64,000 nt of DNA from Daphnia carinata. Its lineage: Eukaryota > Arthropoda > Branchiopoda > Diplostraca > Daphniidae. Below, one piece after another: positions 1-14,019 of this stretch; position 1 is the stretch's first letter, and each line of letters opens with the position of its first letter. Under the pieces are notes generated by a model that saw only the letters and a program-made list of their open reading frames with translations, was not told where the DNA came from and did no database searches. Made by a program: the position numbers and the translations under genes. The stretch is taken from the NCBI RefSeq assembly GCF_022539665.2, contig NC_081339.1:3276017-3340016 (forward strand). The letters are read 5' to 3'.

Positions 1-446
1 ACACAAGAGAGTGATACGTGTTTCAATCACATGGTAAAGCAATCACGGCAACTGTACATGCGCCAATGCTTTAATTATTAAAAAGTTCCGTGTTGCCCGC
101 CGTTCCCAATGCAGTGCGCGTGAAAAATCGTACACGTACAAAATGTGTATGGAACAACAAATGAATCAGTCGCAGAAAAACTACATTCGCTATATTATCT
201 ATAATCCCCTTTTATTACAGATATATAGCTTTGGAATTGCCCAAAGTCCTTCTTCGTCTCTGTTGCCTTCAATCGGCTATAATAAGCTGCTTAACTATAT
301 ACTGTAGATTGGGGAATCGGAGCTAGCAAAATAAAAAGAAACATCAATCAGGATAAGGATTTCCTAAGTGTGTACATCTTTGAATTATTTTTTTCCCCCT
401 CTTCCTTGGTTGAACATTTTTCTCACTTAACGGTAGCAAACCCTTT

Positions 447-913
447 TCACTGCGTGATGCGGGAAGATAATAAGATTGAAAACGTTGTATGTGTAAACGG
501 TTTTAGATGTTGTGGAACGGAGAGCTTTGAATCCCATATGAAATCCGTTTCTCTTCTATGGACGTTTAAGACCTTGTGTATGATACGGATCTTTACTTCG
601 TCGCAGTCGAACGAAGTGATTATAGACATCACAACGGGTCCTTCAGTAGCGATCAACAGATGGTCAACATCTTTTTTAAAAAAATTTAATATTCAACAAA
701 TTTGATCTCCCTGCCTACTACGAACTTGCGTCTCTCATGGATTTTATCGACGTCTGCAAGCGACCCGACGTCGTTGATGGAACGATACAGTCCGATATTT
801 CGATCGCGATACACTTGAATTGTCATATCGAGGGCTTTAAACAAAATTGGTTTTAATGTCACAACGCTAATTCGAAAACGGTTGGCCAGTCTAAACGTCC
901 TAACACGACTCTC
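447..913 (-). CDS. Unrecognised protein-like segments, possibly exons or a decayed gene
   Basis: Two minus-strand stretches read like real protein but I do not recognise a family. The first (913 down to 686) encodes about 75 residues including IQVYRDRNIGLYRS and DVDKIHERRKFVVG, then stops at TAA. The second (671 down to 447) is in another frame and includes LLIATEGPVVMSIITS and HRRETDFIWDSK. The break lies in an A/T-rich stretch of about 25 nt that is too short for a normal intron. A possible third piece lies at about 196-288 (KDFGQFQSYISVIKGDYR then stop). It could be a gene running off the left edge, a pseudogene, or a relic of a mobile element. No start codon or clean splice pair was found. 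Confidence 0.3.
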
Positions 914-2834
914 TTATCGAGTGCTGCTCCCTATATACTATCGATCTGCGTCGCAAACTCGTTGTTAGGTCTCTGTGTAATGTGTGTGTGTGTGTTTCAT
1001 TAGACAAGACATTATACAGACGCACACGAAGAAAACGAAAGGGATGGCCAATTGCAAATCTAATTCGATTGCAATCGGCCGGAAGCATTTTGTTCGACCG
1101 TTTACCAGGGCGGATCGAAACTTTTGCTTTCCTTTTTCATTTCCGTTATTTTTTTTTCCATGCAAGAACGATGTTTCTCTGCTGCCCGTAGTAGAGGGCA
1201 ATGCTGAAGGGGATTTCCCTATCCCAGTGGATGAGCAGCAAATCTAGTAGCCGGAAATTGGGCAGCAGCACATCCTACAAGGATGGCCAAACCCCTACCG
1301 GGCTTGAAAAAAAAAAAAAAAAAAGGAAATGATTGCTTGCAACACGACGATTGCCCGCTGGGCCACGGCCGTCTTCTTCAGTTTTTGATCTCTTCTCACC
1401 CTACCACGCCGAAAAAGAAAGTTCTTTTTTTTTTTTTAAATATTTATTCCCAATATAGAAAAAAAAAAGAATAAGAAAGCCTTTAGCAATACAAATCGAA
1501 TACTGTCGGCTATATAGATCTTCAATAAGTCAACATGGCAGCCGCAAAAAGAGGAAGGCTATGGAAGACGATCGATCGTTTGAACTGTTGGGCATCAATT
1601 AGAAAAGCCACACTAACATTGATATACAGAGATCTCTGCTAATTTATAGATACCCCACTCGTTGTGAGATTCTATAAATTGCATGACATCACGTATCTAT
1701 AAGAAGACATTGGCTGTTTCTTTACCGTTACGAATGCATCTGCGATGTTCAAAGACGAAGAAGAGATGGGGGAAGCGGAGCCATATAATACGGTTTCTTG
1801 AATACCAATGCAATCAATTAGCCGAGGCAAGTCAGCAACGAAGCTGTTTTTTATCTAGAAGAGAGCGCTCCTGCCCTGGCGAAAGGCTTCCTTCTTTTTC
1901 ATTAGGGAAGCTACAAGGAGAACTGTGAAAGAGAGAGGACCGCATATGAAAATGGAAATCAGCTTCTGAGGATGCGGAGAGAATGTCTGCAAAGGGGAAA
2001 TAAAAAGAGCGTGCGAAGAAAGCGCAAACAGTCGTGCCTCTATACTTTTGCTGGCTTTTCGATTTTCTGTGTGTTTACAAGTTCGAGGGAGGGGGGGGGG
2101 GAGGAGGAGGAATAAAAAAAAAAATATATTAAAGAACGAAAAAGTAAAAAAGGTCGGGATGCGTGAGAAAAGGAAGAAAGAAAAAGACATGGATATTTAC
2201 TTTTGTTTCTGATCCGCTTGTGGTGTACATATGATTGCCTTTTTCTTTTTTCTTTTTTTTTCGAGAAAGAAAGAAAAAGAAATAAAAAAAAAAAAGTGCA
2301 TACATGTGTTATCTAAGACGAGCGAAGAGAAAAAAAAATGTCCGCTGGACACATCCATCGAGATTCATCAGCTCCTTTTCGGAAGGACCGATAGACCCGT
2401 CCTGAGGGGTGAACGCTGGTCTGATAAGAAGTGAGTCTATTTTGCGCGCATGCTGGCGTTCGTGAAAGATCGACATCGTAACAGGAAACTGCGATAAGAT
2501 GAAATAGGAAGCGCGAGAATGATGACCACAGTGCGTGATCATTTATAATCGATGATTGTCTCGCTATGTCTTGCCCTTTATTTTTTTTTTTTTTGAAATC
2601 ACATTTAAGTCTACTATTATTTACAGGAGGCAGCGTGTTACTTAAGAATAAATATATTTAAAAAAAAATACTTTTAAGCAAATGAACGCACACGTGTGAG
2701 TAGAAAGAAGACGCCGAGTAAAAGAAGAAGAAGAAGAAGAAAGATGGTGACGAATCACATTAGCGTCTCAGAAATAGAATACTGTCGGGCTTCGTCATGT
2801 CCTCCTCTTTGGGCACTCTATCCAGCTCCTTAAA

Positions 2835-2865
<31 letters not shown>

Positions 2866-3596
2866 AGAACCCGAAACTAAAGAAAAAAAAAATGTCGTCG
2901 TCCTTTTTCGCCGACTAGCTTATAGTGGGTAGTTGCGTGTCGGGGTTTGGTCTGCCCACTTGCTCATCTATAGCGTCAAGTGAGTCGGCCCAACTGTCAA
3001 CTTCGTGAAAGAGAGACAGCCAGTGATGTATAAGACTTTGAAAAAGAAAAAAAAATGTCATACAGATGTGCTGAAAGAGAAAGATTTTCATCATGATCGA
3101 TAGTTTATTTCTTAAGAAAAAAAAAAAAAAAAAAAATATTCTTAAGGAAATGAAGTAAAAAGAGATTCCCGGGGCAGGTGTGTCTTGTTTTTGGAGTAGC
3201 GCGCATAAGCTCCTCCCCCCTCTCTTTGGGTCTACCAGCACCCAACCCATAGGAAAGGGTCACCCCGTCTTTCTCTCTTGCAAGAGTTTTAGTCTGCCTT
3301 CGACTTGGCTGGCGACCAGACCAGACCACCTCAAACTTTTATTTTCTGTGTCTTTTTTTTTTTGTTTTGTGTTTTGTTTTTCATTAGATTTTTTTTTCCA
3401 GACAAAACCCTTTGGTGTTTGCATCGGCAAATTTGCTCGTCTTGGTGGCTCACCCGTGTGTGTTTTGTTTTAGTGCGTGTGCGACCCTCTTCTAAATTAA
3501 GTTTGAAGATTTCCTTCTTTTTTTTTTTTCGTGGATTTAGAGATATATAAAATAAATAAAGTTAAGTGGGTAAAAGAAGAAAACGCGAAATAAATC
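914..3596. other. Low-complexity 5' flank of the STAR gene
   Basis: No gene is supported here. The stretch holds poly(A)/poly(T) runs, short (TG)n and (GA)n tracts (for example about 2839-2863) and small chance reading frames full of Phe/Lys from homopolymers. The promoter and any untranslated first exon of the STAR gene may be here, but I see no convincing core promoter. Confidence 0.5.
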
Positions 3597-6500
3597 ATGG
3601 AATCGGAGATGGATCTACAGCTGATGCTGCTTCCGGCCGTTGTGACTGGTGATGTTATTCCGGCTACCAACAACAACGACAGCACGACCAACAACAAAAT
3701 GGTGAACTGCCGAGATGAAGAAGCCGAATATCTCGATAGATTGTTGACTGAAAAAAAACTCGTCGACGCAACGGCCGGATTGGATTGCACTCAGAAACTC
3801 ATCAACGCCGGTAAAGTATCGCATTTTCATTTGAGAAGTGCGAACATTTTTTTTTTAAATTCGATTTCGAGATATTTCTTTTTTTTTTTTTTCTCCTTTC
3901 CGAGCCATCAATAATTGACCCTTCCCCCCACCCTGTACATGTAAAATGCATTGAAAAAAAACTCTTGAATTCAAATTCTCGTTTTTGTTTGTTATGTGAT
4001 ATCCACCAGCTGGATGCTTCGACGTCTTGCATCCGGAATTTCCATTTTCTTTTCTACTCTATTCCTAAAATATTCCATTTTCTTCTCGTATGGAGGTTTT
4101 TTTTTTTTTTTAACAAACAAAAAATAAAAACGAAACTGACTTTTTTTGGTGTGACCTTCGTCATCAAGTCGAAACGATTTGTGTATATACTCTGAAACTC
4201 GTTGAGCTAATGCGATTTTAATGAGATACACACGAAAAAAAAAAATGCAGCAGAGAAACGAAAATAAAAGAACCCCAACGTGCGGGGGCGCTATAGTCTC
4301 ATATAGGGGAAGTTGATTAGATTGTGGCACATGTTCTTTTTTTTTTTACTTATTCTTTCTCCCGCACACATGCACGACGCCCATATAAATACATTTTTTT
4401 TCTTTCGAAAGGCAAAAGACATCAGTGAAAGGTTTTCAGAAACGAATTTTTCTTTGGATTTTTCCTTAAAAAACATTTAAGTTTAAGTCCGCAATGTGAA
4501 ATCAAAATCCCAACTCCAATCCATTTAGATTCCTTTTTTTTTGTGGAGGGATGCGCTTTATTTTGTTATTGGGGGGTAGGTGGAGGGGTAGGAGGATAAA
4601 CAATTTTTTTTTTTTTATCATGGCTTGTGTGGATCCAATCGAAGTTTGGGTTATCAAATGGGAGTGCGGAAAAAAAAAACTGAGGGATTTGCCGGCAACA
4701 ATAACAACACACGCAAGAATCGAATCGGACGGGCCGTGTCCCTGACGGTTTAGTTCGAGAAAAAAAAAGAAGAGGATTCACAAATATAAAAGGGATGATA
4801 GAAGAAAGGCTAATCATACGTCAGAAAAAAATAGAACTTCCAAACTTGTAGTCTCTCCCCACACACACACACACACACATGCAGAAAACTGAAATGATTA
4901 AAAAATCAAATCAATTTTCTTTTTAAAAAGAAACATTTTTTCAAATATTCCCGCCCGATTGATGTAACGTCAAGATATTAATACTTTTTTTTTTTTTCTT
5001 CTTCTTCTTTTGCCATTTGTGAAAAGAAAGAAAAACAAAAGAAATCGAATTAGGTAGTTGGTAATAAATATTTTCTTTCATATAGCACACCATGTAGGGA
5101 ATGTTTGTGCCTTATTTATACGTGGTCACGTTTGTGCCGCGAGAGAGGGGGGTCGAAAGGACGATATCGAAGTTGCGGCTAATAAGACGATTCCAAAGAC
5201 ACAACCAAATGTGGCAGCCATCGTTAAGATAAAAAGAAAAAAAAAAGAAAGAAAAATATCTACAAAGAGAGAGAGACCCCTGTTGTCGCTATTCTTTTTT
5301 CTTTCTCCCACTCAAATTCCCATCCGAATGAGAAGCAAAATGTCTTGGAAATCCAAAAAGAAAACGGGAATAAAGAACTGTCTGAGCCATTTTGTGCTTT
5401 TTAACGCCGTGTGGAATGTTTGATGATTTATCGGAGAGTGTCGATGCCAATCTAACACTACGCATTCCTCCACGTTCACAGGTAGACACAAGGTGATAGC
5501 CCTCACGTATATAACAATTTAATATTAACCATCCAAGAATTATTGTTTTCTTTTTTTCCTCCCCCCATTCACGTGTATCGATTCATAATCGAAAAGCAAA
5601 ACATAATGAAGAAATGTGTTCTGGGTGGACCAGCGTTTTTTTCTCAAAAGAAATTCGATATTGCACACGTAAGAAAAAAAAAAAAATCAAAGCTGAAGGC
5701 ATTACCTAAAAATAAGCAGAAGAAAGAGAAAGGGATTTGACACATTCGATGATAACTTCTTTATGATCGCTCTCGGCCATGGAAGATTCTCATCGCTTTC
5801 ATAAATTGACCCTTTTTTATTTTTCTTTCTCTCTCTCTCTCTTTTGTAACGAAAACATTTATTCCAAGCCGCAAGATCGTGGCCGTCTTTAACGGTCAGA
5901 CCAAAAGAATTTTTCTCAAAAAATTCTTTTCGTTCAAAGCCAATTACGAAACACACGAAAAGAGGCGAAGGGAGGGGAGAGATAGACGTCGTATAAACAC
6001 GGAAAGTAAAAGCTTTAAACTATTCCCATGTCTTTTCTCTTCTAGCAGAGTCTCATAGCCTCATTCAACAGGCGATGTATTCCCCTATAGAAGAAGAAGA
6101 AAAAAGGAAAGAAAACGAAGGCCTTAATAATATTTATTTATGTATTTTAATGGGGTTTTTTCTCTCTCTTCGACGTACCTCTCTTTTCTCCTTAGAGAGA
6201 GAGAGCCAATAACGCCGTCTAACGGTCGATGCTGACCGACTTTCTCCTTTTTCCCATGTGTGTATGCGCATTTTGTTTTGTTTTTTTTTTCTTCCCGTTT
6301 CCGTGTGTGTCTGAAAGAGAGAGAAAAAAAAAAAATTCCCGGAGTTTTTCGATGTCTGGTGGCCCTGTAAGGTGTTTTATGCCCGTTGCACGAGCCAGTC
6401 TAGTGTGTTGTAGCTATGTCTGTTCTATCTTTACGTTCACGTTTCAAATAGGAAATTCTTTTTTTTTTCTTTTTGGCCAGGAAACGAACAGTTGCATCGG

Positions 6501-7492
6501 GCAGGTGCAACTTGAGTGGGATATTACCCACAGGTGTAGACAATTGAGAACGCGAGTGCAATTGACATTGCCGACGATTACGTCAATTGACGTGCACTAA
6601 ATGACGCGTCACTCGCTCCACAAGAATGTTCAATTTCTTCTTTAATTATTAGAGAAAATTTCCAAAAAAAAAAAAAAAAAGGAAAAAGAGGGAAGGCTTT
6701 GAACGATCCATTCACTTGTCTGTTATAAGAATCTCGCTTCTTATCGCGTATGGAAAGGACCGTCTCCCCCTCCTCCCCCCGGTTGGCCCATTAGCATATC
6801 AAGTCGGTATGGCGTGCGGGACGAAAGGGTGCGGCTTGTCTACAGTCATATTTTTCAAAACGACTTAGCATGACTCGTTCATTTTGTTGAATATTTCGAC
6901 CATCAACGTTGCGTACTGGTAGTAACGCGAGATGTGTATTTGATGTCATCGCATTGTACGACACGATATTTTTGATTACACTAACATTTCAAACGGTTTT
7001 CTCGTGAGCGAGAGAGAAAAAAAGCGAAGCGGCAAGAAGAGGAAGAAAATAATAATTTTTTCATCACGCTGAGATGATTGCCGTTTGCATTAAAGCTTCT
7101 CAATCTTGTCCGAGTACATATAGCTTTGATCGTTTAAATAAGCTTGCACACAGTGTGTGCGCGCACACATCCAATTTAGCAGCACTTCACCTCGCGTTGA
7201 ATATTCATCAAATGAAATGACGTCATTCATTTTTCAGCTCCTTCCTTTTCCAAGACCTACATTTAATATACGTAAAGGGGCGAATGTGTATTTCCATTTT
7301 CTCTCGTTTTTGCCCCGTTCCGTTTTGAATTTCTCCATCTGGCCAATGAAAACATCTCAGCGTTTTTACACGCCTGACTTTGCGCCGTGTCAATTATGCA
7401 CGAACATCGTCACGATCTTCACTAGCTACACGAGACGTCGAGTCTTCCTATTTCATGCTGATTACGCTCACTTCCAACAATTCTTGTATGTA

Positions 7493-7529
<37 letters not shown>

Positions 7530-10500
7530 ACAAATTGTGGGTTCGATTGGGCCCCGCTATCCTCAAAAGAGGACTTGTATACATCGGTACAGAAATTCAG
7601 CGAAAATCACATCCGGTAATGACAAAAAATTAAAACAAAGTAAAAATATGTCTGACTCGAACTGCGTACATTGTGTTGTAACTGTAAAGTATGGGGGTCT
7701 TCGAACAATAGCCAAACCGCCTATTTAACACCGGAAACGAGACGAAGAAAGTTGTATCGTTTTTTTCTTCTTCTTTCATTTGTCTAGAGTTTGGCTGATT
7801 AGAGTCAATTACCTAACTTTCTCTTTCTCTCTCTCTCTTTAATAAATAAATATATATATTGTCCCTGCCCCCCCCCCCCCCCAAAAAGAAGCAAGTTTTC
7901 ATCAATCAAACGGCGTTATTTTTGATTTCTCGTTGTCTTTTTTTTTCTCTCTCTCTCTCTCTCTCTGTCTGGCGGATTGCAGAGATTGAGCGGTTGCTGA
8001 ACGGCGGAAGTGTTAAAGACTCTTCAGTGAACGGAAGCTGCAGCAGCGGCGCTGCTGGAGGAAGCAAGAGGTTCTGCGACGTCACCAAAGACAAACCCAT
8101 CAAAGTCACCGTCCGGACTTCTGTGCCCACTCGAGACCATCCAAAAGTAAGTTGCTGCCTCTCTTTCCTTTTTGGCCCCCCCCCCCCTTCTTCGAAAAGT
8201 GGATGAAAATAGTTTACTTTTTTCCCTATTGTTTCATGCGCTTTTTTTTTTTCTTTTGCTATTTGATACGATGATAGAAGACGCTAATCTTTTGAAAGAG
8301 AGAAAGTTTTCGTGTGTCCCAACTTTTTTGACTGACGCCACTCGTTTTTTTTTTTTCGATTAACATTTTTCGAAAATGGCCAGTATTTAAACAAGAATTT
8401 TGGTCAATACATTTTTATTTATTTTTCTTTTCTCGTCTTTCCCGAATGTCTTTGGCGATCGGTTGCGCAGTTCAATTTCGTCGGCAAGCTGCTGGGCCCC
8501 AAAGGCAACTCCCTGAAGCGTCTACAAGAAGAGACGCTGACCAAAATGGCCATTCTCGGTCGAGGATCGATGAGAGACAAACACAAGGTACGCAGCACCC
8601 ATCAATAAAAAAAAAAAAAGAAAAACCTAAAGTACAAAAATAGGCGGCAGACTTCCTTATAGTTTTACGCGAAGTGTGTTTTTGCCACGGGATGCGATCG
8701 GAAAATAAGAAAAAAAAAGAAAAAAAAGATGATGGAATTATTGACTGATGAAATTAGCGGCCAGCGCGCGCAATAATCACGAGCAAGACACGATGAATTG
8801 CGCATGTCTACACGTCGCGATTGGTTGATTTTTTTTGGTTTTTTTGTTTCTCTCTTTTCATTTGTTCCGCTAATGTAGGAAGAAGAATATCGACATTCGC
8901 ACGAGCCTCGTTACAGACATCTCAACGACGATCTTCACGTTGAAATAACAGCGTACGCAGCGCCAGCCGAAGCTCACGCTCGCATCGCATTGGCATTGAC
9001 GGAAATTCGACGCTTCCTCGTTCCGGTTAGTTCATTTTATTTATTTATTTTTTTTTTTTTTCACTATAAAAAAAAAAACTAAACAAAATAGGAGAGAGAG
9101 AGAGAGAGAGAGATATGTACAACAATAACAATAAATAATATTTATTTATTATTTATTATTATTTTTTTCTCGTTTCTCTGGATGGGAGAAAATCCGATTA
9201 CCGTGTCTTTTTATTCGCCCCATCCCTTCCGTGACGCAAATGATGCGTGATCGATTCCCGATGGTGGACGCTAGCGACGTGGGGAGGATGAACTTGGGGC
9301 ATTGTGCGAGGGAGGCAACAACAACAACACGCAAGGGGGGAGAAAATAAAAAAAAAAAAAATATTATTTTGATTTTTCTTTTTTTTTTTTTTTTTTCTGG
9401 GAGGGCAGTTCTTCTGGTTAAAGGTCCTATACATATACCCAAATAATATAATGCCGAGACCCCCCATCATTACGTCATCCGTCTTGTGTTTAGCTGCACA
9501 CACCGACTCGTGTATATGCTGCAAACGCTGTAATCAAGGCGGCAACAATAACAAGAAAAAAAAAAAGAAAAGAGAAAGTCCTTTCTTTTTTCTTTCTTTC
9601 TATGCTGTACGCAATTTCGTATGTAAACAAACTATTTCTCATGAATAACATTAAATATTACACACACATGGTAGCCGAAATGATACCTGCAAAAAAAAAA
9701 AAAAAAAAGAAGCGCACGTTCCCGCTAATGACACACCTCGAAAAAATAATAATAATGAAGTTTGTTTTGGATTTAGGTCGACGTGGGGGGGGGGGAGAGA
9801 GTCCGTTATAGTGATCGATAATTCGTATTGTGCCGCATAACCAGTCCGCTTCTGTTATTTAAAGAGAGAAAAAAAGAAAAAAAAAATGTGCGCTATTTTG
9901 ACTTGGCCAAGTGCCAACGAAAAATCGGTTTGGACGGGGCCAACAAACACAAAACACGAACGGTACAAAAATGTGTACTGTTTTTTCTTTTTTCTTGTTG
10001 TCCTATGTAGAGGTCAAAAAAAAAAAAAGAAAAAGAGGAGGCGCTTGTAAAAGTACACGGCGCTCAATTTGGCGTCATCAAAACAAGGTTTCCGCAGTGG
10101 CTCTGCAGAGTCCCTCACCTCCTATAGTTGTAATCACACACACGCACAATCACAGCAAACGCGAAAAAAAACAAAAACAAATGGATGGTGCTGACCGTCA
10201 GTGATTTGCGTCGCACCTGGGACAACAACACAAAAAAAAAAAAAACCTAGTCCCCCTCCCCCAATCGTGTAGATGTAATCATTTCATTTGTAAATCGAGT
10301 AGAATTTAAACACGAAAAGCAAGAGAGAGAGAGAGAGAGAGAGAATTGGCGCAGTGAACGCAGAGTAGAGAGTTGCGCTTGTGTCGGCTACTAGGAGCAG
10401 TCGGAACGTGTACGACTGGCCGTCATTCAACTGTCGCATTAGTCACGGACCCGTCATTCTGACCACTTCGTTTTTTTATTATTTTTTTTTTTATCGTTCC

Positions 10501-11272
10501 TTTCCCCCTTTTTTTTTAAAATTAACTCTTATGTGCGATAGAAGATGAAAGGGCGGATGCGATTCGAGTGTTGGCTACGTTTTCAATCCACAGACGCAAG
10601 AATTTTTGGCGCGCGTTTTCAAATAATTAATTATTCTTTTTCATTTTTGAAAATTGCTCCTCCTCCTCCTCCTCCTTCACAAAAAAAAAAAAGGACTACA
10701 ATGACGACATCCGACAAGAGCAACTACGTGAAATGCAAATGATGAGCGGAGGTCCCGGCGGGGGTGTTGCCAGTAGCGGATGTTCCAGTAATAACAGTTG
10801 CGGCAATTCGAGTCAAGACGTCGACAACGCCGTCCAACAACAACAACAACAGCAACAACAACAACAACAACAACAACATCTCGCAGCTGTGCGTAGCGTC
10901 GCCGGCCTGACGTCGTCAACATCAAACGTCATGACGCTAAACAGCCCACTCCATCAACATTTATCCGTACGTACCAAACATTTCGAAATACAAAAAAACA
11001 AAACAAAAGAATTCCAGGAAACAGAATACAAAATTGGTTCTTTTGAAAGGCTATGGCCAATCAACAGCAAAATGGAATGGCGGCTCCATTACAGCGGGCC
11101 GTCGCAGCCGCCGCTGCTGCCGCCGCTGTCAATTATCCTCCCGTGCTTCCTTTGACGATGCATCCGGCCCTAAGGGGTTTATGCAAACCATCGCAAAACC
11201 TTTCCATCGGCCTGACAGCAGCCGGTAAGTGAAGCGAGAAACAAAAAAATAATGTTCACAAATACAAGAAAA

Positions 11273-11309
<37 letters not shown>

Positions 11310-13046
11310 GTTTTCCAAGATCAAAATAGAACATCAATTGATCTATTTCTATCGTGTCAGTTCATGTGGTGTGTATGGGGAAAGTGCATGGCACATTCCA
11401 TTTACCCAAATACGGTGGGGGAGGTTCGAAATTGTTTGTATTGTTTGTATATCCTCGATTCGAATAACTGCAACTAACTCTTGCGTGCCCCTCTTTTTCT
11501 TTCTTTCTCTATACGCCCTTCCTCCTTTTCTTTTTCTCCCGGACGGGCACGTTCCATTACACAACAGCCGGAACGTCTAACCTACTGAATCGATACCGGC
11601 CGAACGCGGGCAATGGCGCTGCGCTGCAATTGGCCAACGGACCCAACGGGATGATTAACTTGAACCAACAGCACCTACACCATCATCATCATCATCGCTA
11701 TCGTCCTGCAGCTACCGGTTTGGCCAGCCATCGTCCATCCGGATACAAGGATAATAATAACGATAACATTTACGCAGATGCCATCGGCGGAGGTGCAACG
11801 AGCGATCCGGCGGCCGTAGCTGCAGTCGCAGCCTTGGAACTTTATCACAGGTGAATTTTCTTTTGACGTGATGAACGAAAATTCACGTTCGTTCAGCCGG
11901 GGGTGAGAGGGGAAAAAAGGAAAAAAAAAAAAACGAGGACGACGATGATGGATGAACTTTGAACCTGCCACACACACACACACACACGGCCATATAAAAA
12001 AAAAGGGAGAGAGAGAGAGAGAGAAACATTTGAATTGACGTAGACAGGGGCCGGATATTCGTGGAGTTGAAAACAACAAGAAATTTATGATGTTGACTTT
12101 CACTCTTCTTTTTTTTTTTTTTCTACCATTATTGGAGAGAGGTCCAATGTCAAAGTCGTTATGATCTCGATTCTCTCACGACCGTTCTCCCCCTCACTCA
12201 CGACATTGACGTTTTCTTTTCTCTTTTCGGAAATAGATATAACATGCAGCAACAACAGCCGTACGGTAGCGAAGGTTCGGACGGAGTGGCATCGCCCGAC
12301 GACCGAGACGAAACGGCCGAATCCGATCTTCTGGCATCGACAACAAATGGTACGTGGAACTTCATTTTCCTATACTAATTGTGTTCCCCTCCCAAAAATA
12401 GCTCGAAAATGAAAAATGAGAATATTTTTGAAAGAACGTTCTGTGTGTGGAAAGAGCCCAAGAAAAATAGACGTAGAAATGAATTTTTTTTGTGTGTGTG
12501 CACGTGTAAATATTTACGTGTTACAGTTTTGCACCTAAATGGGACAAAAAAAAAAAAAATCTATTCCTATTTGCATCCGGCGTTAACTTTAACCCACCCA
12601 ACGTGAAAAAATAAAAAATATCGGGACTTTTTTTTTTTTTTTTTTTTTTTAAACGTAAACAAACGTCTACTGTGTACACGTTCGTGCAGCATTTTGTTTA
12701 CAGGACTCCCGCAGATGTTGCCGCTCCAAAATAATTGGACGTTGAAAGAAAAATAGTTTTGAAAATTGGAAAAAAAAAGAAAAGAAAAACAGCTGACTGT
12801 CGCATATATCGTTTCATATGAAACATCATTTACGTTAAAAGATTATGCCTGTGACAATGGCTCACTTTATTTTCGATTTGGGCCCTCGTTTTATTTCGGA
12901 ATTGCGCAGGTGTCATGACGGCCGATTATCCTCTGATGGACGGAACGGGCGGCGGGCTCAAATTGACGGCCACGGGGGCTCTAGAACGTTCCCGCTATCG
13001 CCACGAACCCTACCCTAGATACCATTCGACTAAAGTGGTCACTTGA
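3597..13046 (+). CDS. STAR/KHDRBS-family RNA-binding protein (Sam68 / quaking-related 58E-like)
   Basis: Nine coding exons join in phase: 3597-3810, 7983-8146, 8471-8587, 8879-9025, 10694-10966, 11050-11224, 11568-11850, 12237-12349 and 12910-13046, giving 540 residues. The start is the first ATG of an open exon in good context (atcATGG). QUA1 dimerisation region: about residues 40-75 ([11 protein letters not shown], then LINAEIERLL). Maxi-KH domain: about 108-214, with the GPKG loop at 135-138, preceded by FNFVGKLL and followed by [16 protein letters not shown] and [13 protein letters not shown]2-like stretch: from 215 ([11 protein letters not shown]). The tail is low-complexity (14-Gln run, Ala run, His run) and ends with [10 protein letters not shown], like the Tyr-rich nuclear signal of Sam68/SLM proteins. 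The family binds U/A-rich RNA as dimers and controls splicing and mRNA fate in the nucleus. Family assignment is firm; which paralogue is not. The exon 6 acceptor (GAAAG) is the weakest junction. Confidence 0.92.
3811..7982 (+). other. Intron 1 of the STAR gene (4.2 kb)
   Basis: This long intron runs from a GTAAAG donor at 3811 to a CT-rich acceptor ending TTGCAG at 7982, and separates QUA1 from the KH-domain exons. It contains poly(A)/(T) runs, a (TG)15 tract at about 7497-7526 and CT-rich stretches. No nested gene is supported. Its size relative to the other introns fits a regulatory first intron (inference). Confidence 0.8.
9026..10693 (+). other. Intron 4 of the STAR gene
   Basis: The intron runs from a GTTAGT donor at 9026 to an unusual acceptor: a (CCT)n pyrimidine tract at about 10658-10676, then CACAAAAAAAAAAAAG. 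Contents are homopolymers and (GA)n tracts. The exon 5 frame ([11 protein letters not shown]) matches the expected QUA2 continuation, so the boundary is well supported despite the A-run. Confidence 0.75.
10836..10877 (+). repeat. CAA/CAG repeat encoding 14 glutamines
   Basis: A CAA tract with one CAG interruption in exon 5 of the STAR gene encodes 14 consecutive Gln just after the QUA2-like region. Such tracts are length-variable and disordered. Confidence 0.9.
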
Positions 13047-14009
13047 GGGGGTCAACGAGACACTATCGACAACTCTCAAAACTCGACTGAACGGCGACAG
13101 GCTGAAAAAACAAAAAAAACACGCTGCCAAAACGAGGTGAAATTCAAGAAAAATCACGAAAAATAGATTTCAAAGTTTTATCCACAAAAAAAAAAAAAAA
13201 ACTTTGAAAAGAAAAAGAAGAAAAAATCAATACCGATATCATATGCTAATTTTGTTTTTCCTAGTGTATTTGGTTAACTGTTTTCCTACCCCCCCCCCTC
13301 CTATTCAAATGTGTATGTGTGTGTGTGTGTGTGTGTACGAACTCTGATGGCCGATAAAAGTGTAACGGTCGTTTCGCTGGATTTGCACAGTCTCGTTGTT
13401 CCTTCAAGTCGTTCACGTTTTCTTTTCTCATCGTCTTCAATTTGTCCATCCTCTTCTCTGTTTCGTCTGTCGTTTGTTTCTCAAGTACTGCGTCACTCCT
13501 CTTTCTAATTGGCAAACGTCTTTCTTCTTCTTCTTTCGTTCCGTTTTTGCCCCGTTTAGTTGTCACGTCAGTTAATGATTCACGGCAGGCCGGCCAAAAT
13601 ATGACACACACACACACTCTCCATTTTTTTTTTTTTGCTGCCTACACACACCGACCGGCCCTGCTCCTAGCCTTGTCCTCTCAATTATTATTAATTTTTT
13701 TTTTTTATCTTGTAGAATCTCTTCTTCAGTTTGTCCTTTCTCGTGTATTTGTTGTAGCCCTCCTTTTTTGCCCTCTCGCATTTCTCGAATTCTTGCCCGC
13801 CTCATCGTCCATACATCACCACCGTGCAACATTTTCTTTTTTTTAAATCCTTTTTTTTTACATGGCCTTCCAGCATTTTGGCGCACTTTGGATATTTTCG
13901 TTCTCTTCCGCCGAAGTAAACAAACAAAAAAAAAAACACAGAAAATTGTCCTATACTAATGCTATTGCAACAAACGGAAAGATCCAAACAAAAACAAAAA
14001 AATGACAAT

Positions 14010-14019
14010 AATAAATAAA
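14010..14019 (+). terminator. Candidate polyadenylation signals of the STAR gene
   Basis: Overlapping AATAAA hexamers at 14010-14015 and 14014-14019 lie about 970 nt past the stop codon at 13044-13046. I saw no earlier AATAAA after the stop, so the 3' untranslated region may be about 1 kb. Use of this site is inference. Confidence 0.4.
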
